Assembly: GCA_038030265.1 (NCBI GenBank)
Contig: CM075937.1
Location: 23,994,001 to 24,058,000 of the forward strand
Direction: 5' to 3'
DNA length: 64,000 nucleotides
Origin: Corythucha ciliata
Taxonomy: Eukaryota; Arthropoda; Insecta; Hemiptera; Tingidae
The notes under the pieces were generated by a model, which saw only the letters and a list, made by a program, of their open reading frames with translations, ran no database searches and was not told the origin of the DNA. A program made the translations under genes and the position numbers. Positions 1 to 12,174 of the stretch are shown here, in pieces; positions within the stretch are counted from its first letter, which is position 1, and the number at the start of each line of letters is the position of its first letter.

Positions 1-3000
1 AGGTGCGAGGAAATCTCAAACGTGGGTTGTAATTGAATAATCTATTTGTGGTTGTTGTTGTTATGTGGTGGAGGGTGCTGGGGAAGATGTCCCGACAATA
101 GATTGGAAGAGCTACGTGGTTTCCAAACAAAAAACAGGTAATATTGTGGTAAACCAACGGGCTTTACGTCCAACTACCTTTAAGGTGTCGTGGACGAGGG
201 CGAGAGAACACACTTTACTTTTTTAACTTTTATACACGTAAGTTGACCTTTTTGCTCAAATAATTCAGCCTGTAGTGGGAATCGAAACCACTCACCAGAC
301 GATACCTGGACCTGAGAGTCGACGCCCTAGCGACCTCGGCCACTCTGCTGGGCAGCCAATTTAATGTATAGTTAATAATCAATTAAGATTTGTCTCGTTG
401 ATAAATAATAAGCATGCCCTCCGTTGGTAGGTGAACCCCCTCTCCTTTTTTTTGTAAGCCACAATTGAAGATAAGGTAGGCAAGAAAACGCACAACTTCT
501 CGTGCAATGCAGGTTTTGCCCATTACGGTAACATGCCTACAAGGGCGAGCGCAAACTAAAGGCCCTCATATTAGACGACTGGCTCACCCCTCGCCAAGGC
601 TGGCTTTATTCTCCCCAATACCAAGTGGTAGGAACAAATGCCCCCCACCCCCTTCCACCACAATCTCGACTGGACGGTGGAGTAACCCGGCGTTCGCCGA
701 AAAACCAATAGAACGACGCGTAGTTTCCAAGAAAATGCGCACCCTACGATATTTAAGTAAATCGTATTTCAGAATAATCTTGTGCCGGGGAACTGAATCT
801 CGGAAATTGCATTTTCTCTCTTGCTCAGCTTCATGTTTTCCTACCTATTCACCCTTATATTCCGCCGGAAATTCCGTGCGATGGTTATTTATTCTACAGT
901 GATTTAATAGTAATAGGCCCAGACTTATTTATGTAGGTAGAAATAGAACCCAAAGTTTAAGAAAATAAGTGAATGAAATAAGTGATCGGTGTTGGAGGAG
1001 CGAAGGGAGAAGAGAGAGTGACGTGTAGGAGTATAGAACTCTGACACAATTGTGCCCTCCCGGGTCCTGGCGCTTACAGTAACTTTCCTTTTAGGCTCAT
1101 TACGGTTTAATCCCTTCCTCGGGGTACGACTCTCTGTACCCCGTAATAATTCATTAATTTATTTTCAAACTGCCCATGATGCACAAAATGACCCCTAACC
1201 CCACAGGAACTGTTAGTATGCCTTTAGGACTCTTTTACTTGTCTGCTAGACAACAAGGAAAAAGGTTAAAAAAAAACAACAGAAAATTAAGTTTAATCGC
1301 GATGCTGATGATATAGGCCGCTTAAACTTTGCCTGTCTACTTATTTTTATTTTGCCTCACACGCTGAAAAGAAATGCCACATTTTCGCCTTCTTCCTTTT
1401 CCCTCTGAAACCAACAGTAGCCGTCTCTGTTCATTTTTAACTGATCCGCTCTCTGCTCCCTTAAAACTAAAGAAGCCGTGAATTCTATTCAAGTAATTAA
1501 AATTAATGATGAATGGTGAGAGAGAAGCCCTTGAAATTATACTGCAATGGTGGGGGGGGGGCTGGATATAAATTGCGAGTTTTCTTTCTCCTCACCTTCT
1601 TTTCCTCGTGTTCTAAATGAGAAAACTTGGCGCCCAAAGCATCCCACCATTTTGGCGGGTTCGTGCGAAAGGGAAGAGGAGAAGTGAGGGCCTAACAATG
1701 AAATTCTTGTAAATAATTAACGTTCGTCGTTACTTTTGTTTTCGTAGCATTTCTTTTTCCTGAAAAAAAAAAAAAAAAAAAGTGAAATGGCTGTTTGGTT
1801 TGGCGTTTTTTTTTCAGCTCTGCATAATTCTTGATGTGAAGTTTCGATAAAACTTCTTCTGTAAACAGAATTATTACTGACAGGGTTTTCTAGTTGAATA
1901 TTTGATTTTTTCCCCCAGACGGAAAAATATGTGGCATGAGAGGGTAATGAACTTGAATCGCGCATTAAAATTGTAAATTTTCTTACAGGCCCTTTCTTTA
2001 TTGAACGCGTAGAACATTGATCGATACGAATTCCTTGAAATTGAGGAGAACTGACGTCTAAAAGGACGGTGTTATTTCATTAGAATAGAATTTCCTAGTC
2101 TGAAACTGGCAGTTTGATGCCAAGTGACCAGTTTTTGGTGAAAAATGGCCCCTGATTTTCAATTATGCCTATTTGCCAGTTCAATAGTCGGTTAGTTCCT
2201 TTCCCAGCCACCTCGACTAAAATTGATCCAATTTTCAAAATTGTGCGTTTTATTATTGTTTCAGTTGCTCCCCAGTTGGGATGCTCCTAGGTCTGGATCG
2301 ATTTCCGTCAAATTGAGAACCATCGAAGCGAATGGCTTGTTGATGTTCAGCCAGGGAAGCAACGCCCCTCACGTGAGTCTTAACTTTTTTTTTTTGTGAT
2401 TGTCGATTGACTTTAATGTGAAACTTTGTCACCTTTCCGTTCCAATACAACCCAGTCCCCCCTTCATACTCTTGCTTTCAGAGGCTCAATAAAAAAAGAA
2501 AAAAGAATAATGGCGGGTAATCTATCACGGTCCTGTTCTTTTAACATGAAATGTTCAATCAACCTTGGCTTCGATGCTTGAAGTAACCCCCTCCCACATG
2601 CCCCAAACAAATAACGTTACAGAACATTTCACTCGAAAAGTCCTATTTTCATGATCGTTACTGCGAAACGAAGTTAATGTAAGCACAAAAAGTAACTTTA
2701 TTCTCTTCGTCTTTTTTAAAATTGCGGAACGTAGAAAGACGAGAAATGTGATAGCTCGGTCGAAGCACGCAACAAACGACTTAAACTTTGTTTCCTTGGG
2801 GCTTCCCTTCTTTTAATAATTGATTTTCGATACGTTTACATTCTTCTGTTGGAATATATTACAGTTATGTCCCTTCTTTTGTTGGGTGGTTTTCATGTAT
2901 CGTAAAGGAATTTGCCTAAGAAGCCGAGGAGGAGAGTCTTTTTTGTTACATAAAGGAGATGGCTACTAGCGACAAGGGTAGAAGAGCGTGGGGATTGGAT

Positions 3001-4428
3001 GAGGAGGTAAAAGTGTGTGTGAGAGAGGGGAGAGTCTTCTATAGGCTTTGTTTCAAACGGCACTCTTGCCTGACAAAGTTAATTAGCAGAGACTTCCTCG
3101 TCTTACTTCCTCTTTTTCACCCGTTCTTTTTTCTACTACGAGCTCTTGTTTAAAACCTTCCCAAAATGGAAGAATCATAATTTTCCCTCGCAGGTCTCGA
3201 AGGGGATCATTTATGAAACGCGGGAGTATTACTCTAATAACTAAGTTTATAAAATAATGAATTGTATCGAAAGTTCATTGACGGGAGAGCGCTCTGTGGT
3301 AGACTAATTAGATTTCTTAAACAGTCGGCTATCTTTTATTTAGAGCTCCAATTTGTCTTGCTTAAACGACTAAAAAGAAGGGAAAAAAGACACGTAGATT
3401 ATTCACTTGAAGGAAAAAAGTCAGTAAATTAGGAAGCGAGGGCAGGACCCCTATTCCGAGTAAATTAACTTTTGACTTCCCCACGTTTTCACACCCCTTG
3501 ATAAACTTAACTCCTCTTTCCACCCCCCCACCATACCTACCTCACTGCTGTCAGCCATTCACAAAATATAAAACTTCCTTAGTTTTTCAATACACTTTTA
3601 ATGCTCCCCGTGCTCAACGCTACGTGGAAAGCTTTTCGGTCGGCTTAATGATGGGAGGCGGGAAGTGAGGACAAAATAAAAGTGAACTCTCGCCTCTCCC
3701 CCCCCCCCATTCAACAATCCTTCGTTCTTTTTGAAGGTGTGGATCGGCAATAAGTATAAGTGAATGTGGTAGGGCAGGAGAGGGCAAAAAGAGGAATCAA
3801 AATGAAAAGAGTTGGCCATTTTCCCGCGAGGCCCTGAGCCAAAACCTTTGTAGATTGCCTCACTCACTCTATGGCCCCCCTCACTTATCTGAACCCTTCG
3901 ACTCTACGTCCCCCCCCCCCAGACTCCCATCATATTCAATCTATCCAACCCTTAACCTCTTTACAAACTTCGCAAGTTTGGGCACCCACCCTGTTCCTCC
4001 TTCCCCACTCCTCCTGACCACCGCACCATAGTCTTTAATCAAGTTGATCGCACCTGCTATTTTGTGAACTTTTTCCGCAACAGCGTTGCAACTCCCCTTC
4101 TTGCCTTCACCACCGGTCGTACAACTCTTTTCATCGGTTCAAACTTTTGCTTTCTAATTCATTCACCTCTTGGGGATGAGTCAAATAGCCCACTTTCTAA
4201 TAAATCTCGCTTGCTTTAAAGGCAACGAAACAAATTGTAAAAAAACAATGTCCTGTATCTCTTGGTCTTTAATTATACCGGAGGAGGGGAGGTTGATTGG
4301 TCTCACAGGTAATCCTTTAGAAACGTCTACAACTAAGCTAAATGGGTAAGTGGGGGGGGGGGGTGTTTCGCTGGGGTTGCTGTTTTCAGGATTCCTTTTC
4401 TTGGAACTTTTCCACTTATGTTATTTAG
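1..4428. other. Upstream stretch, presumed neurexin intron
   Basis: No exon of LNS1, EGF-A or LNS2 could be recognised here, so this is probably intron sequence of the neurexin gene, which must begin outside the window. It is AT-rich with homopolymer runs (for example a T/A tract near 1765-1782 and C runs near 3700 and 3910). Short ORFs are present but none resembles a protein family. A tRNA-like SINE remnant sits at about 225-355. Confidence -1.
225..355 (-). repeat. tRNA-derived SINE remnant, copy 1
   Basis: On the minus strand this reads like the head of a tRNA: GAGTGGCCGAGG resembles a Leu/Ser-type A box, and GTTTCGATTCCCACTACAGG resembles a T-arm/B box. The acceptor stem does not close and the anticodon arm has mismatches, so this is not a working tRNA gene. 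The stretch TTTGCTCAAATAAT followed by a T-arm-like GTGGGAATCGAA recurs at 30413-30455, which supports a dispersed SINE family. Confidence -1.
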
Positions 4429-7400
4429 GTATTTATTTATTTGCGAAGGCGGACGTATTTGCCATCGAACTCATCGAAGGCCATTTGTGGCTTCATTTGG
4501 ATCTCGGTAGCGGCGTAGCCAAAGTGAAAGGAACGACTCGACGCGTGGACGATGGCTCGTGGCACGAAGTATCTTTGAAACGGACAGGTCGCCAGGGACG
4601 TTTGGCCGTCGATGGAAACGCCGCGGATTTCTCAACTCCCGGTACAAACCCCCCTCGCCACCAACATGTATTAGATTTTCGGGCAAGTTTCAATCTGCAC
4701 CGGTCTTCTTAGGTGATTCTAATCAACTGGATCTCGACGGAGGTCTATTCGTCGGTGGCCTCAGTCCAGGACTCACACCGCCGCCCTATGTATGGTCGGC
4801 TCTTTTGGGTTTAGGCTTCGTCGGTTGTATCCGCGATCTCGTGTTAAATGGAAAAGCTGTAGACGTAGCGCAGCACGCTCGAACTCAAGATTCCGGTAAG
4901 TTTCTCTCTTCTTACGCTCACTAAAACGTTTCGTACTCGACTACTGCCATCGCAAGTCCACATTTATGAATATTTTAAGTAAAACGAACCCCCTCACCCA
5001 AAATGAAAGGGAAGGTGATTTGGGTTGGGGTTGGGGTGGTGCAGAATTGAGGCCTTAGAATAAAATCTCCCGTTCAAACTAGTTTCACGTTGACTTTTTT
5101 CGTAAAAATGTATGTTCCGAACTGGAGGGATTTGCCTCATTACTCGTAGTTGGTAGGATGGGCGTCCCTCGTTTCGGCACAGTCTATTGTTATCGAGCCA
5201 ATTAATACTACGCCTCGGCAATTAATACTACGCAATTAATTACGACTACGACTCGGCACGACCTCGTCACCCGTGAGATGATCAACGTTTGTACGAAGTC
5301 GTTGCTTGGACTGTACCTCAAGAACTGATAGATCGTTTGTTTACGTTATGCTCCCACATTCTCACGGGAAGATATAATTATTGAACCCTGGACAGGAATA
5401 GATTTCCATTGAAAACATTTCATTTCGTTCGTCAGTTTTGCACGATGTCTTCCCATGTCAAGGTTGTGGCCTGCAAGCGTGATTCTGCCAAATGTACACG
5501 ATTCATGTGTACCGCGAGAACCAGTAACTTTACCGCTAGTATTTTTTGTCTTGACTGGGAAAACCGAGGGACACTTCGTCGACATGTTCTCTTGCCTTCG
5601 ACTCATATGTCAAGACTACGACTTAAACTTGGAACCTAAGACCATGACGATGGATTTTGAGATGGCTGCCCACAAGGCAGTACGCCGAGTGTTTCGTGGA
5701 TGCAGTATACGTGGGTGCCGGTTTTCATTTAGGACAATCTTGGTTCAGAAAAATCAACAGTATAACTAAACTCAAAACAGAATACTCGAGTTCCACTGAA
5801 GCAGGGTATTGGCTGAGGTCGTTTTTTAGCCTATCTTTCATCCACCCCAACTGATGTGGAAACAGTATTTACGGACCTCATCAGCATCGCTCCCCCTGAA
5901 TGCCTCGACGGAATACACGGCGAGCCTGTTGAGAAAGTACAGTCAGTCTAACAATTTTTTTGTAGTTGTGCCGAATCGTATCATTATTTTGAGGGGCCGA
6001 GCTGTGCCGAAACGTAAATTGTGCCGAATCGAGGATCACCGGGTAGGATGGTGATGGAATAATAGCGGTTACTTGACGGCGTCTTCAATGGTTTTCAAAG
6101 AAACACAGTCTCCAAATTATTTTCCCCTGGTTAATAAATAATCATGATCATCGTCATTATACTCATCGGTCCTATGAACCTTTTCTCCCAAGAAAAACAT
6201 TTCATTTGAGAAAATTTTGTAACAAATAAGAATGGTCTGAGAAAGAAAGAATAATAAGAAAAGCCCCTTTGAATGCGGGCTCTTTTTTGGGTATGGAATG
6301 GTGGTGGGGGTTAGACGCTTGATTCCCAACGATGGAAATAGAGTAAAGTGGTTCATCAATAATGCGAATAAGATGAAGAAGGCTTTTGTTGAAACTCAAA
6401 TAAGGGTTTGCAGGGTTATAGAATAGTAGTGAGAGGGGGTGGTTGAGACAGAAAGAGACACTTATCGCCAGATGGTGGTTTTTTGGATGGATGAAAGTGG
6501 GAGAGAGTGCGTAATAAGGAAAATTTATTCATCTAATAGTGCGCCTCCCATTCCTTGGGTTACACGTATAAAAGGGATTTAATGAGATTTCTTGGGAGGA
6601 AGTGATTTTGTTCTTTTTTTAAGCACTTAAGGGACTGAATTTTGTTTCGTTTTACCAGCTTTAAATCCTCGCGTAAAGCTCTATATCCCCGCTATGAAGA
6701 CCGCAACTGAATAATCATAGTGAAATCCGGTAGAAGCATCTTAATGGAATTTGAACACCCTTCCCCGCTACATCTACTTAGAAAGTTATCTCTTTGGTTA
6801 TAAGGGAAGATGATGAGGAGATGGAAAATAATGTATGAACATAATTTAAATTCGCGGCAGATATAGCGTCTTATAACTTCCAGATCTCTCTTTGATTTCA
6901 AACCCGAACCCCCTTCCTCCCTCAAAAACCACACCGTCGTCGTAATTACCCCCACAGAGCTTCAATTTCCTTAGGGCGAATATAAAGACAGTGAAGCAGC
7001 GATACTAAGAACTTCCCCCCTACCCCATGCATCACCGAGTTGAATTAAAAAAGAGACGAGAAAGATCATGTTTTCAGCTCGGTTAATAAAGGCCAAAGGG
7101 TGAAAGAAACCTTTCCCTTTCCCAGGAACATCAACTAATCGCTCAAGCCCGTAAATTCCTTCCTTCTTTTCCTTCAATTTTGTGAAGTAAGAAGTAAATC
7201 AGGAAATTCACTCTTTCTTGAATGCTCCCAAGGACCTTCTCTCGTACCGATTTACTGTCTTGTGATGGGGTGGGGGATCTAGTGAAGTGGCTAATCGATT
7301 TTTCTCTAAAATTGTCCGTTTTCTTGGAAAACTTTGTCAAAGTTGCCATTAAGTGTAATAATAGGCTGTAGAGAAGTAAGGGAGAGGGACGGTGACTTTC

Positions 7401-10400
7401 TTCATTCCGCCTTAGCACGTCATTGAAATACTTTTCTATGCTGGAATGGTTTAGTGAGGGTTTAATGGTTTGATTTGCTGTGGTTTTAATGAAACTCTTG
7501 TTATAAATCAACTTTTTATTGTAGAAATTGACTATTTTCTCAGGAAACAATAAATATAGCCCAGAATCTCTTTGGACGTGAAATATTTCAGGATAAACTT
7601 ACCAGTCGGACCAATCGGAGAATAAATCACTCTTTTCGTGTTTGAATCACAATTTAATGTCTTTATGCTTTTTAAGACTGATCGATCACTAGGCTACGCC
7701 CACGAGGTCTTCGTTTGTACTGTTTTGCGTTAGACAAAAATGAGCTCCTAAATTACATTCAGAATACTCAATAAGGTGGTGGATGTTGAGGTGAGACGTG
7801 GGGAAATTGAGAAAAAGAAAAAAAATCCTCCCTACCTTATCTCTAAAAGTGTGACACGAGACAAATTTTCGCTCAATATGCGCCCTTCAAACCCCTTTTT
7901 TTGCCAAAACACACATTCGACGTTCCCAAGAGATTCGGCCAACTTTTTTATTCATTTATTCATTCAATTCCCACGGACCATTCTTCCGCTCTTTCCTTTC
8001 ATAAAAACATGTTTGTATCGTTTCAATAATTGTTATTTAATTAGTTAGGGTCCTCGTTACAGCGCTGTCGTGTTTAGATATTTTAACTTTTCTTCGTTAA
8101 CACCTTCCGGCTTACCTGAAAATATGTAGGAAAGCACTTTGTGCGTCTTTCCACTCTTTTAACAATCACGTGGTTTTCACTCTCTCGTCAGGCTCAATTC
8201 AACCCGCCTGTCATCGGCAAACGCCGCAGTGCGAATCACAACCCTGCATGAGCGGCGGCGTTTGTTCGGAAGGGTGGAATCGCTTCATCTGCGATTGCAC
8301 GGCTACCACCTTCACCGGCCCTACATGCGGCAAAGGTATATATATATATTCAAACTTTAAATATCGTTATTGCTGTTTCGCAGTCCTAACGAACCCCGCC
8401 TTCTTCTCCGTATCTTTTTAGAAGCAACAACTTTGACGTTCAACGGCACTCAGCACTTGTCTGTTCGTCTTTCGAACGAGCTTCGCAGTCAAGCCGAAGA
8501 GATTCGACTTCGATTTAGGACGACTCGCCCTACGGGACTTTTGTTTGTTTCCTCGACGGATCAGTCGGGAGATAAATTACAGTTAGCTATTGCGGGCGGC
8601 CGGCTAAGGTTGTATTTACGGCTAGGAGACAAAGAAAAGGTGAGGGCGTCATGAAAGTTGTTTTTTATTTATCCTTTTGATAAATAAATTGTGTTTACTG
8701 TAGTTTTTTTTTTTTTTCAGACCTTATTAGCTGGCCAGGGATTGAACGACAATCAGTGGCACACTGTGAGCTACTCGAGGAGAGCTGAAAGTTTAAATTT
8801 ACGCGTTGATGATGAATCACCCGTAGCAGGTTGACTGTTTTGAAAGCTTCAAATCGCCAGGATTGTAATGTTAACTATGTGTTTTCAGTCGACGTCCTAC
8901 TAGGTCGTAGTGGTGTTCTTGACCTACAGAGCCTTCACGTTGGGGGTATGATTCACGCTGAGGAAGAGAATCAAATCACGAGTTCCGTTCCTAATTTTGT
9001 TGGGTCGATGCAACAGTTCACTTTCAACGGTGTGCATTATTTCGAACTAGCTCGAGCAACTCGCGCGACCGGTGACTCGCCCGGTAAGTATTTCCGTTTA
9101 AAGTTATTTAACTGTTTATCTAGAACATTTATTTGTTTATAACGAAAATTTTCAGCCGGTTCGACCCGTCAGCCCCATATTACCGTCACAGCAACTTTTT
9201 CCAAACGCGACAACCAACTAGTTCACCATCCTGTCACTTTCAAGTCGAAACACACCTTCGTCGGCCTCCCCGTTCTCAAAGCCTACTCCGGTCCCAATAT
9301 TTACTTTCAGTTTAAAACACGCGAACCCTCGGGCCTCATTCTGTACAACGCTGGACGCGAGCAAGACTTCATCGCCGTTGAACTCATCAACGGTCACGTC
9401 GTCTATACGTTCGACTTAGGTGACGGAGCCGTTCGCATTAAAGACAACGCTCGAGCCTCGCTCAGCGACAATAAATGGCATTCTGTTACCATCGGTCGGC
9501 CGTCGCCGAAACAGCACACTCTCATGGTGGACGAGACTTTGGCCACGGCCTCGAGTCGTGGTCAAAACGACAAATTAGACCTTGGAGGGATTTTATACTT
9601 AGGTAATTTGTATTTATTTCTTTTGATCGTTCAGTTATTGATTTAAAGTGTTCAAATGCGACCAGGTGGGCTTCCCAAGAATAGCTACACTCTTCTACCA
9701 AAACAGCTGCAGTCAAAACACGGTTACGAGGGCTGTCTCGCCTCCTTAGACTTGAACGGTGAATCTCCCAGCATACTGGAGGACGCCGTCATTCCGAGCT
9801 CGCTCGTTTCTGCCGACTGCGATGGTTAGTTCTCTCTCGTCAATTGTTTCTTTTTTCACTTGTTCAACATCTTCAGGTCCGAGCACAAAGTGTAGTCACA
9901 ATATTTGTTCGAACCGAGGGATTTGTGTACAACAGTGGAATTCTTTCACGTGTGACTGCGACATGACATCCTACACAGGTCCCAAGTGCAGCGAAGGTAT
10001 TTAGGCGGGAAATACTCTAAGAAAAATTATAATTATTCAAATGATCGTTCTTTTTTCCAAAGAGTCAACATCGTATGAGTTCGGCCCTAACCGAGGACTC
10101 ATAATTTACGGGTTTCCCGAAGAAAGACGCCCGGAAATGAAGAGCGATGTTTTAGCCTTGGGTTTCATAACCGAGCTGGATGACGCCGTTTTGCTGAGAG
10201 TCGACAGTGGCACGTCGAACGATTACATGGAACTAGAAATAGTAAGGTTTTTATTAATTTTAAGGATTGCGTTCCTCTCTTTATTCGATTTTTTTCAGGT
10301 CGAAGGCAACGTGTTCATGGTGTACAATATGGGCACAAATGACCACCCTATCGGGGAGATTAACGTTAAAGTTAACGATAATCAATACCATGTGGTGAGA

Positions 10401-12174
10401 TTCACGAGATCAGGCGCTAATTCAACGATACAGATCGATGACTATAATGTTCAAACTAATCACCCTTCCGGTAAGCAATAAGAAAGACATGCGGTAACCG
10501 GATCACAAAATTAACAAAATTAGTGTTACTCTCGCGTGCAGGTCATCAACTGTCAGTTTTCAACAGTCAAGCACAAATTCAAGTGGGTGGCAAGTGGAAT
10601 ATAGCCAAGCAGAGAGTCGAGCGACCCTTTGTCGGCGTCATGTCGGGTCTGGTGTTGAACGGTCTCAGAATATTGGACCTCGCCGCTGAGCAAGACCCTC
10701 GAACTGAAGTTCGGGGTGATGTGACCCTGTTGACGGGCATTCGTGACCGACTACATGAGTCCTACCAGAGGATGCAGCAGGTAAATTCTCTCGTTTACAC
10801 TCCTAGATTCGTGGATCGGCAGAATTCGACTCTTTCTTCTTTGAAGAGAGAGGCTTGTGAGCTAAGTCCCGGTTCGGAAGGGGGGGGGGGGATTTGTTGA
10901 CCTCAAGGGACTTTCTTCGTGCCCGTTTAGATTTTTTAAATATTTCTTCAGACTCCAGCTTCGGGCTTTCCTGGCGTCATGGATGACCTCGTATTCTCCG
11001 GTGCTGGGTCAGGATGCAACGCGGATGACGAGGATCAGTGCACGCCTGCTTTTGAAACCGGTTCAGGTATTTAACATCAACATCCTCCCTTATTACTTTT
11101 CTGAAAATTTAATCCCTCACCCTCCGCCTGCCCGGCCACCCTACAATCAGGTGATGATCTTATAACGCCGGTGTATGTACCTCCGACGCGACCACCAGCT
11201 CCTCACGGTAAAAACGCGAGTGCTAAACAGATTGGTAGAACATGCGACGATGAAGATTGCGAAGCGGGCTCTGGTTCGGGAGAGGTAACTGGGCAGGAGG
11301 AAAAATCGACCACCGCCACAGGTATGTTGTTCATTTGTTTGTTTTTTTCGTCGGTTTGGTGCGGCTTAACCAATTTTTTACCTTTTAGATATTTTGACGA
11401 CCGTTGTAGGTAGCAGTGTAGGACTCGAGGAAATCGGTAACGCCACTGAGGGGCGAATTTCCGAAGGAACGAGCGAATCTTCGCCATCTGGCGGTTCCTC
11501 CATGACGACAACGATAACATCGTCGAGTAGTTTTGAAAGTGGCGGTGGCGTGACTCCTGTCGGTGGGAGTGAGGAATTTAGTGGAACGACGGCGGTTGGT
11601 GGGTCGACAACGGGGCGAGGGCGTGAGTCCAGCCCTCGATTTCCAAGTCCTCAACCCGAACCGACGATGGCCACAACTTCGTCCACATCGTCGTCCACGA
11701 CGACGACTAAAGAATACCTACCAGTACCGCCGGCTCCACCACCTTTCCCCTATCCTCCTGGTCGGGATCGTGACCGAACTCGCGATAGAATCTCGACTGA
11801 GGCGGCGGAAAACACTGCTTTGATAATCGGTAGATATCGACTCTTTATTGTTTTCATTTTCTCTACACGAATTTTCCAACACTTTCTTCTCCTCCGTAGG
11901 CATCATAGCCGGCACGATGATCGCCATTATTCTCATCATCCTCATCGTGCTCAAATTGAAAAATCGTTCGAGCGTCGTCTACAAAGTGGACGACGGTAAA
12001 GGCTACCGTGTTGGTGGTGGCACCAGTGGCGTTGGCGGTATGGGTGCGAGCGCTGCTCTTCTCAACCAATCACCGCCCACTCCTCAATCCGCCGCTATTA
12101 ACGGAGGAGTTAAAAACGGCAACGGTAAAGCGAAAAAACGAGAAACAAAGGACGTTAAGGAGTGGTACGTTTAA
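4429..12174 (+). CDS. Nrx-1: Neurexin (alpha-type), 3' part: LNS3 to C-terminus
   Basis: Presynaptic single-pass adhesion receptor that binds neuroligins and other partners. Sixteen exons join in frame: 4429-4641, 4713-4895, 8192-8335, 8422-8639, 8721-8829, 8889-9083, 9156-9602, 9666-9824, 9877-9996, 10063-10241, 10299-10470, 10542-10780, 10952-11066, 11151-11321, 11389-11829, 11900-12174 (about 1125 residues). Domain order is the end of LNS3 (residues 1-131, with VGCIRDL), EGF-B (132-179, GWNRFICDC), LNS4 (180-353), LNS5 (355-553), EGF-C (556-595, [10 protein letters not shown]), LNS6 (596-775, [10 protein letters not shown]), a Ser/Thr-rich stalk (about 790-1034), a membrane helix ([14 protein letters not shown]) and a short tail ending EWYV, a PDZ ligand. 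This matches the alpha-neurexin order. LNS1, EGF-A, LNS2 and the signal peptide lie upstream of the window. The first acceptor (AG 4427-4428) was chosen because GIYLFAK aligns with the family's GLILFSH strand; an acceptor at 4447-4448 is the alternative. Confidence -1.
4896..8191 (+). other. Neurexin intron 2 of the visible part (3.3 kb)
   Basis: This large intron is bounded by the donor GTAAGT at 4896 and the acceptor CTCGTCAG ending at 8191. Apart from the MULE fossil it holds low-complexity AT-rich sequence, a short duplicated CAATTAATACTACG motif near 5212-5238, and three TGTGCCGAA-type motifs near 5968-6030. No further exon was recognised. Confidence -1.
5430..5945 (+). pseudogene. MULE (Mutator-like) transposase fossil in neurexin intron
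   Basis: Translation in two successive frames gives a stretch typical of the MULE DDE domain: [19 protein letters not shown], then [16 protein letters not shown], then [12 protein letters not shown], then a tail with [13 protein letters not shown]. The pattern P-L-V-[FY]-x3-x-K-T-E, D-F-E-x-A and F-H-L-x-Q-S is the family signature. A frame change near 5710 separates the D-F-E part from the H-L-x-Q-S part, and a stop follows at about 5852, so the copy is dead. No terminal inverted repeats were found. It lies in the 3.3-kb intron between neurexin LNS3 and EGF-B. Confidence -1.

Noticed and set aside
246..352. Possible functional tRNA-Leu or tRNA-Ser gene on -
   Set aside because: Box-like motifs are present, but the acceptor stem does not pair and the anticodon arm is irregular; treated as a SINE head.
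507..902. 131-codon ORF on + near the window start
   Set aside because: Low-complexity composition, no family resemblance and no splice context; likely chance.
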